Shown: positions 56,860-64,000 of the stretch, one piece after another
Layout: every line of letters begins with the position of its first letter
Numbering within the stretch: the first letter of the stretch is position 1
The notes under the pieces: generated by a model
Told to the model about the DNA's origin: nothing
What the model saw: only the letters and a program-made list of their open reading frames with translations
Database searches by the model: none
Position numbers and translations under genes: made by a program
Assembly (NCBI GenBank): GCA_024138025.1
Contig: JAMXBD010000687.1
Coordinates: 663,219 to 727,218, forward strand
DNA from: Combretum micranthum
Taxonomy: Eukaryota > Streptophyta > Magnoliopsida > Myrtales > Combretaceae
Length of the DNA stretch: 64,000 bases
Reading direction: 5' to 3'

Positions 56860-59344
56860 TGGTGTGAAGGAATCAAAAGAATATTATAAGTATCATAGAG
56901 ATCACGGACATGATACAAAAACTGTTGACAACTCAAGAGTGTCATTGAAGACGCTAGATAATGCAACCAACTGAAGTAGTACATTGACCATTACGTTGCA
57001 AAGCCTGATCTGCCTATCGAAAAGCGAAGAACCGATGAGAAAGAGAAAAACTAAGAAGACTTCATGCTAAGGCAACCCATCTTGGCCATGACCCACTTGA
57101 AAATAACATGGTGAGATCAACGCCTTCATAGGAGGGCCTTTGACCTTAGCCCAAGTAGGACTATAGTTAGGCTCGAGTAGATCACGATAAGTAATGAGCT
57201 TAGAGCCTAAAAGAGCCAAGGTTAACACCACCATCTCCTTTAGTGATGAATACCTTAAAGAGATGTAAACCCCTCACTAGGATGCCCTGGTCATCTTAGC
57301 TTGGATATCGGGATGGACAGTTAAAAGGGTGATAATCGACACAGGAAGTAGCACCGCCATCCTTTTCAACCAGGTTTACAAACAAATGAAATATAAGTTT
57401 TAGACAAAGCTAATATCGTACAATCACGAGTTGTATAAGTTCAATAACCAATCCATTCGACCTTGAGGAATCATTACCTTGCCCTTCAAGCTCGGTGATG
57501 GGAAGTCTTTCGCTACATACTAGATTGATTTCTTTATGTTCGACTGCTTGTCCCCATACAATGCTATATTAGGGAGGGTCATATAGCCAATATTTGGTAT
57601 GATTGTCTCAAAGCCCCATCTTAAAGCCAAGTTCCTTACCTTGGCAAGGATGAAGGTATGTTGAGGATGAGGTGTTGAAGGGGGATCATGCATGCATGGG
57701 GGCACCAAACCAGAGGATCAACTTGGACATTGCAGTGAACCTATTGAACTCACTGAAGAAGTCCCTGTAGGTGATAACCTCAAGCACACTACCAAAGTGG
57801 GGACATCAATTTCCCCGATTTAAGGGAGAGTTTGATAAAGTTTTTATGGGATGTCTTGACATGGTTGCCCTTTGACATGTTAGGCATCATTCCATGCGTA
57901 ATCACCTACCTGCAAAATGTGAACTAGACTTAGAGGCTGGTCCACTAGAAGATTAGACACTTTACCTTATAACAACAGGCTAATTGAAGAAGAAGTTTAA
58001 TAGCACCTAAAAGTAAGATTTATTAGGGAGTAGAAATACCTGACTTGGTTGGCTAATGTAGTATTTAGTAAAAAAATCCAATGGAAAGTGGCAAATGTGT
58101 GTAGACTACACTTATCTAAATAGGGCATGCCCGAATGACTGTTTCCTACTACCTCTGATCCATCAACTCATTGATAGCACCACAGGTCATGAGCTACAAA
58201 GCTTCATGGACCCCTTCTCAAGTTACAACCAAATCGAGATGAACAAAACCAATGAAGTCCATACCTCGTTCATTACCTACTTCGGCACATACTGTTATAA
58301 AGTAATGTTATTCAAGTTTAAAAATGTTGGAGCCACCTTTTAGAGGTTAGTCACCAAAGTATTCAAATCCCAAATCAGTAGGATTATGGAAGTTTATGTC
58401 AATGAGATGATAGTAAAAGGTAGACAGGCAAGGACCACCTTCGCGACCTATAAGAGACTTTTAACCATCTCCGTTATTCCAACATAAAGCTAAACTCATA
58501 GAAAAGTGCTTTCGAAACCACCTCGGGAAAGTTCCTAGGCTATGTTGTGTTGCAGAGAGAGATTAAGGCTAACCTTGACAAGATCCGATCAATCTTAGAG
58601 AAGCTCTCTTCATTTGAGAAAGTACAACAACTGGTTATAGGGATAATCATGATGAGCATGTTTCTCTACAAAAGAGCCGACAAATGTTTAGAGTTCTTCA
58701 AAATCCTCAAGAAACATGAGAAGTTTGAATGGATGGAAAAAACCCAAGAAGCCTTCGAAAATCTCAAGTGTTTCCTAACAAAACCATCATTGCTATCTAT
58801 CCTAATCTTAGAAGAGAACCTATACTTATACCTCAGGTGAGTGATAGAGCTCTCTCATCATTCCTTGCCCTAGCTCAAAGGCGACAACCCTAACATGTGT
58901 GCTATGTCAGCTACATCCTCCAAGGAGTAGAAGAAAGATACATGAAGTTAGAAAAGTTTGCTTTGATAGTGGTGACATTATTAAGGCCCTTGCAACCATA
59001 TTTTTGGTCATACCAGATCATCATTCTCACTAATGTACCCCTAAGAATAGTCCTTCAAAAACTTGACGTGTCTAGAAGAATGATGAAGTACGCCATTGAA
59101 CTAAGCATGTACACAGCGCAATATCAGCGCTATCAAAGCATAAGTACTAGCAGATTTTGTGGTGGAATACACAAGCCACCAGAGGAAGAAGACCAAAAAA
59201 AGGTTGTATGGATGCTCCATGTAGATGGATCCTCCACATAAAGGGGAAGTGGAGCTGGCTTGGTATTGAAAGGACCTCACGGAGTCAAAATTTGCTATGC
59301 CCTAAAGTTCGGTTTCCCTACAAGCAACAATGAGACAGAGTATA
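56860..59344 (+). mobile_element. Degenerate Tat-lineage Ty3/gypsy fragment
   Basis: Plus-strand pieces are in the expected order. Gag tail near 56870 (YYKYHRDHGHDT, part of the Tat-type knuckle). Protease near 57290-57390 (VKRVIIDTGSSTAILF). RT at 58080-58540 (CVDYTYLNRACPNDCF, HELQSFMDPFSSYNQIEM). Chimeric RNase H at 58880-59140 (ERYMKLEKFALIVVTLLRPL, VLQKLDVSRRMMKYAIELS). Then the second, archaeal-type RNase H at 59206-59343 (WMLHVDGSS, a stop, GSGAGLVLKGP, SNNETEY). Two RNase H domains are diagnostic of the Tat lineage. Many stops occur, including one in the second RNase H domain. It ends abruptly at 59344. Confidence 0.75.
58095..58343 (+). pseudogene. Tat RT fragment
   Basis: An 83-codon open piece covering the RT fingers/palm start. 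The catalytic DD region expected downstream (about 58395) reads YVNEM, so it is inactive. Confidence 0.7.
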
Positions 59345-60710
59345 TGTAAACCCCTAATTTTTCGTAATTCTTAGAAAATATAATCCTAAAGTTAAATACC
59401 AAAACCAAGATCCCTTAAACTGATCCAAGTTAAAACAGAATTCTAAATAAGATCAAATACAAAAATTCTTAACCTTGAGAAAAAGGAGAACCCTCAAAAC
59501 AAAATAGAAAATACAACAATCGTTTAATTCAACATCCGTACACTAACCAAATCATCTATTTGATCCCTAACACGCAAATCAATATGATATATCCAAATAA
59601 CACTTGATGACGAAATACTAAAACCTTAAATCCTTCGGTAAATTTTAGAAACAAAAATTTCAATTACCACCAAAAGTCAATCAAAATGAACCCATAATCT
59701 TAGACTAACAATCCCGAGAATTAAAAAAATATTAAATAACCCATAAAAAATAAAATAAAATGTAAATTTTTAACCAAAAATATAACACTGTCAAAAACCC
59801 TAAGATTTTATGATCTTACGAATAAATCAAAAAGTAGAAAGTCAAACCGGAACCCTAAAATTAACCTAGAGCAATAATATACTCTAGTGAATTTAGATAT
59901 GATAATCCTATGATCTAAAACTTTAAACAATAAAATTAAGTTAATAATAGGTCATAGTCCATAATAATATAGTAAAGCTTAAAAATATTAAATTCGTCGA
60001 AATTTAGTTTGTTTCGGATCCGAACGAGAATAGATTTTGAAAACCATCTTCCAATGCACCGAACAGTAAAAATAATCCGATAATACCATTAGACTTGCAA
60101 TACAAGGATTTCAAAATATCAGTTTTATATAATTTTTCAAATAATGAAAATATCAGATATTACATTTTTACATGTATTTTCTTTAGTACTGGTAAATTAT
60201 TAGTCTTGTTTACTATTCATTATACTATTCTATACTATTCATCTATCTCTACTTTTTATACTATCTATTCTTACTACCTATACATCTATTTTCTTACTTT
60301 TTACTTTTCTCATACAACTTTATTCACATCATACTTTACATATTATTACTTTTCTCTACAAAAATTAAATTTACATCACATCTTCTCTCTCAACCCCAAC
60401 CCCCCCCCCCCCCCCCCCCCCCCCCCTCTTGCCATCCACTTCCCCCTTTCCTTTCCCTCCATTTTTTTTCTTTCATTTATTTAATTAACTCATAATTTCC
60501 TCCACATTTATCTATAAATGTCTTTTCCCTCCTTCACTTCTTACACACTTTTCTTTTACCATAAAAAAACTCTACCAAAATCATTTCCCAACTTCTCTCT
60601 CCAATTTTTCTCTCCCAAAATTCTTTTCCCCAACTCTCTCTTCTTTCATAAAACTACCAACCACATATTGCTACTAAAACTTCATTTCTTATTTAACCGA
60701 TAAATACCTT
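59345..60710 (+). repeat. Second Tekay-type LTR (solo or truncated)
   Basis: It begins TGTAAACCCCTAA exactly where the Tat RNase H frame is cut off. It shares several blocks with the LTR at 55722 (see 60060-60360). A CT-rich leader-like region occupies 60360-60700. The true 3' end is unknown and may lie further right. Confidence 0.55.
60400..60426. repeat. (C)27 homopolymer
   Basis: An uninterrupted run of 27 C within the CT-rich part of the second LTR. Such length is rare and hard to assemble accurately. Confidence 0.85.
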
Positions 60711-62640
60711 TATGTAAAGATTCCTATATTTATCTTCATGTCATGCAACTTAAGATGACCATAGTGTGTGTTTCTTGAACCCATGGATAGTAAAGAAAAA
60801 ACAATATGTTCATGTTTTGTTCTTGTTCATGCCTAAACTCCCATTATGTTATTATATTGTTATTATGTTGCTATTGGTATTATTACTCCTAATCTAACTT
60901 TATATTATTTTGTATATGTATATCTATATTTCTTAGAGCCTAATGCTCATTAACCTAACCTCTTGTTATTGTTCTTATTAATATGCTTTTTCTTTCCTTT
61001 CTTTTTTTTTCTTTTCCTATCTGGAGCTACTCTATTTTAGTTTCGGGATGCCTTGATGAAGCTAAGACTCCCAATACTTGACCTTATTATTATGCTTATT
61101 TGCTTCTTATATTTCTCTCTATCTTATCATGTGATATTTTTCTCTTATTTTAAGTACATATTCATATTCATGCATGATCATATTGATTCTTGTCTCAATA
61201 AAAATGAAGAGAGATTCATAAATAAGGAAAAAAGAGACTAAGCTCTTTTTAAAAATAAATTTTGTTACTTAATAAAGATTTTTCCATCAAAGGCTTGAAA
61301 ATTGTTTTTAATAAATGCTTTTCAAAAACTTAGACAAACTTATTATAGAATTTTTAAAAGTATCAACAAAGAGGATTTTTTCAAGAAGTAACTAAGTAAA
61401 TAAACATTCTCTTTTCAAAATAAGTAACATAAGATTTATTAAAACTCTAATGTGACAATTCTTTATTATGTAAATTTTCATAAGAACTTAGTTATAGGAT
61501 TATTACCAACTTCATAATTAAAACCAGGAATCAAATAATCTTTCTAGATCGAGTTTAAGATCTACTCACTAAGTTAAAATCCACTTAGAAATTAAATTAG
61601 TATACAACTTAAGGAACTCAGTTTTAAGAAGCAAAATCCACGTTTTTGCAATTAAGGAAATACAAATAATATTTACAGTGACTAGACACTCACTTGCAAC
61701 AAACTAAAGATTTTCAAATGAACGTCAATGTATGGAAAAATTATGAATTAATAAAGAAATATTGTAAGCATGAAGGTTTCAAATAAGTCACTCGCTAATT
61801 TTTCTCATATGCTAAAACTTGAAACATTTTTTATACAACTTGGAATGATTTTCCTCATAACCACATAACGGTTTATATTTTGGAAAATAATTAGTTAAAA
61901 GAGTTTAACATGAAAATAAAACATTCATGGGCTCAAAATAAGTATGAAATCATGATTTTCTTTAATTAAGTTTCATACTTACAAAATCTAAAAATTAGAA
62001 TTTTGTTTAAAGAGTTAAACTTAGAAAATTCTTTTAAAAAAATACATTTGAGTTTTTATGTCACAAATAAGTAAAACCATGTTTCATAAAAATAAATTGT
62101 TGAATAAGGATTTATGAACAATATAAAACCTTTAAGGATTTTAAAAATATATATATTGAATTATGAATTTCTTGTTGTTAGGTCACAAATTTACAAAATT
62201 GCAAATTAATCACAAGTCAAAGAATAACCCTTCACAAAACTCTATCTTTTACAAAGTTATTTACAAACTTTATTTTGAAGTAACATCACTAAAATCATGC
62301 ATGCAATATGAGTCTATATATATATTCAAAAAATTTTCAATCACATAAATATCTATATTTTTGCTTAAGGATTTTTAGATGAAGAAAAGTTTGAAAAATT
62401 ATGTTTTCAGGACTTAAAATTTCATAATGATTATGTACCCTACCGTTACCAAACCAAAATGGTTTTTTATGATACTTTTCCTTCCTTCATTAATACCTAT
62501 TCAAAGACATTCCATGGAGTGCCACTATGCATCGTATGAGATTTCTATAGGTCTGGCAAAATTAAGGCCGATACTGATGCTCGTTATTATTTTAATTCTT
62601 GAAAGCTTTTTCTTTTGCTTCTATTCATAAAATTTCTCAT
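60711..62640. other. AT-rich DNA, possibly the rest of a long LTR
   Basis: No coding sequence. The stretch of TAAGATTT/AAAATTTTC-type words is similar in texture to the 3-kb solo LTR near the window start. If the LTR from 59345 is about 3 kb it would end near here. Confidence 0.3.
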
Positions 62641-63200
62641 TCCTCTACGTTAACGGGCATAGAGCCTAGCTATTGTTCCATAAGAAAAACTTATTTTACC
62701 AACATGTATCCATTGTCAGCTCTTTCCCAGAAGATTCTTATTCAGGTCATCATCTAGGGATGCCTCCACTCCACAATGGTTGTGATTTCCTCAGATTATC
62801 CAAAGATCTTTTACTATCACATCATGTCTCAAATGCATATATATTCTAGCCAAAATTCGTACTCAGACAGTTTGGCATACGGCTTATTTTCTCTTAGAGC
62901 TTGTCTTGTCATCCTAAGGTGCTCTTAATGTCGTTCCTCACTTTTGGGCATATCATGAAGTCCAATAAAGAATGCTACATATTTTTCCAAGGGTGATTTG
63001 TACACTCTACTCGCAAGATTCAGGCATGTTGTTGAAGCATTATCAAATCAAAAGACATCTTCAAAAATTCATAGTTCCCATGCTTGGTGCAAACAGTTAA
63101 CCTTGGTATATTCTCGGGTTTTATCATGATAGGTTAAAATTTAAGAATAAATCAATGTGTGGAAAACATGTAGACTCCTTGCAATCAATCAAAATATATC
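62641..63200 (-). mobile_element. Relic of Ty3/gypsy RT, opposite orientation
   Basis: On the minus strand, 63150-62940 reads IMIKPENIPRLTV, HGNYEFLKMSFDLINAS, then SRVYKSPLEKYVAFFI; at 62900-62830 it reads LRENKPYAKLSEYEFWLE. These match, in order, the RT palm (YHQIxIKPEDIPKTAF...[14 protein letters not shown]...FVVVFIDD) and connection of plant Ty3/gypsy elements. Catalytic residues are lost and stops are frequent. Confidence 0.6.
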
Positions 63201-64000
63201 ATTGATACTAGGAAAAAAAATGTATATGTTCCTGCTGTAACTCATTGAGCTTACTAAAAATTCGATATAGCCCCAAAGGGTTCATACTTTCATCTTCGTA
63301 GGCAAGACAAGTGTGCCCTATAGTGGCACACTAAGCCTTATGAGTTCCTGATCCTATTGTCCTTACCGCTGAATTTTCAACTCCTATGGGTTTATTAGTG
63401 TCATCTAATACGACGTTTTTGATAATCGGTTATGTTATAGGGGCCTAAATTCGATTCTCAAAATCAATCCTTACCTTCTGTGTCAACCTTGGCAATATTC
63501 TGGGATACGTCTAAGTATTTATCCATCATTGGTATCTTTTGTTTTCCGTAATTCTCTCTTATCCAACGTATCCTCAATGAACATTATGTCTTCATCCTTA
63601 TCGCATAAGATTTTAACTTATTTTCTTTGGGGTATTTGTGGTTCCTCTTGATAACTTCACCTTTCTCTATATTGCTCATAAAAGCTTACTATTTTCTCTC
63701 AACAATTCACAATAGCTTAAATTGTGGTAACCAACTCATACTAAGAAAGATTTCGTACTCACTTTCTTCTAACTCTGTCAGCTCTCCTGAGTCGACACAA
63801 TACTTTCATTTCTTTAGAATTTATAGTAAGACTTACATTTCTTGCCTGTGAATTTTGCACATGATATTTAAATGGACTTTCCTCAACATCTCCCTTTCCC
63901 GTTATTTGAGATTTCCTTCTTCCTTGCTCCTACCATTATCCAAACCTTTTTCTAAATCTTCAAATTTTCGCTCTCATTCCAGAGTTTCCAACTTAATTAT
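63201..64000. other. Window end, probably older retrotransposon sequence
   Basis: No intact frame. By position it should hold the RT start and protease of the minus-strand relic, but I could not recognise motifs with confidence. Confidence 0.3.

Overview
This is a plant nuclear window, almost certainly from a eudicot. The evidence is spliced genes with GT-AG introns, TATA and telo-box promoter motifs, an AT-rich background, plant LTR-retrotransposon lineages (chromoviruses and Tat), L1-type LINEs, a tRNA-derived SINE, and MULE- and hAT-type non-autonomous elements. Bacterial-style features (operons, Shine-Dalgarno sites, CRISPR) are absent. The species cannot be named from this sequence alone.

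Host genes. All three recognisable genes are on the minus strand. (1) A seven-exon mitochondrial carrier family gene (24991 down to 20297). Its first six exons are clean; the last exon carries several small indels. (2) A two-exon non-specific lipid-transfer-like protein (34677 to 34225) with a perfect eight-cysteine motif. (3) A single-exon four-helix membrane protein resembling MEE60 (39770 to 39195).

Layout. 1-20 kb is intergenic and repeat-derived: a 3.05-kb solo LTR with target-site duplication (1370-4417), MULE-like TIR elements (6727-7002, 11294-12623, 12673-12984), a hAT-like element (13321-14046), a SINE with a 15-bp duplication (14692-14996) and a 5'-truncated L1 LINE (15430-18365). 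20-25 kb is the carrier gene. 26-30 kb holds a second LINE split by a hAT element, a possible Tat LTR piece and a TRIM-like miniature LTR element (29640-30088). 30-40 kb is mostly gene space with the lipid-transfer and MEE60-like genes. 40-64 kb is a retrotransposon cluster: a young Reina/Galadriel-like chromovirus (39994-45578, TSD AAATA), a CRM-like chromovirus (46380-52958) whose coding frame runs into its 3' LTR, a decayed Tekay/Del-like element (52961-55721 plus LTR), a Tat fragment cut off by another LTR at 59345, and an old Ty3/gypsy relic on the opposite strand near the right edge.

How the parts interact. The three host genes do not form a pathway. The most consequential interaction is the young chromovirus sitting about 12 bp upstream of the TATA box of the MEE60-like gene, in the same orientation. 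Many frame breaks, in both the carrier gene and the young elements, are single-base changes, often at homopolymers. Residual assembly error is therefore a live alternative to true decay. No convincing unknown biological system was found; the strongest leads are promoter capture by the LTR, the palindrome array in the CRM-like LTR, and the TRIM-like element.
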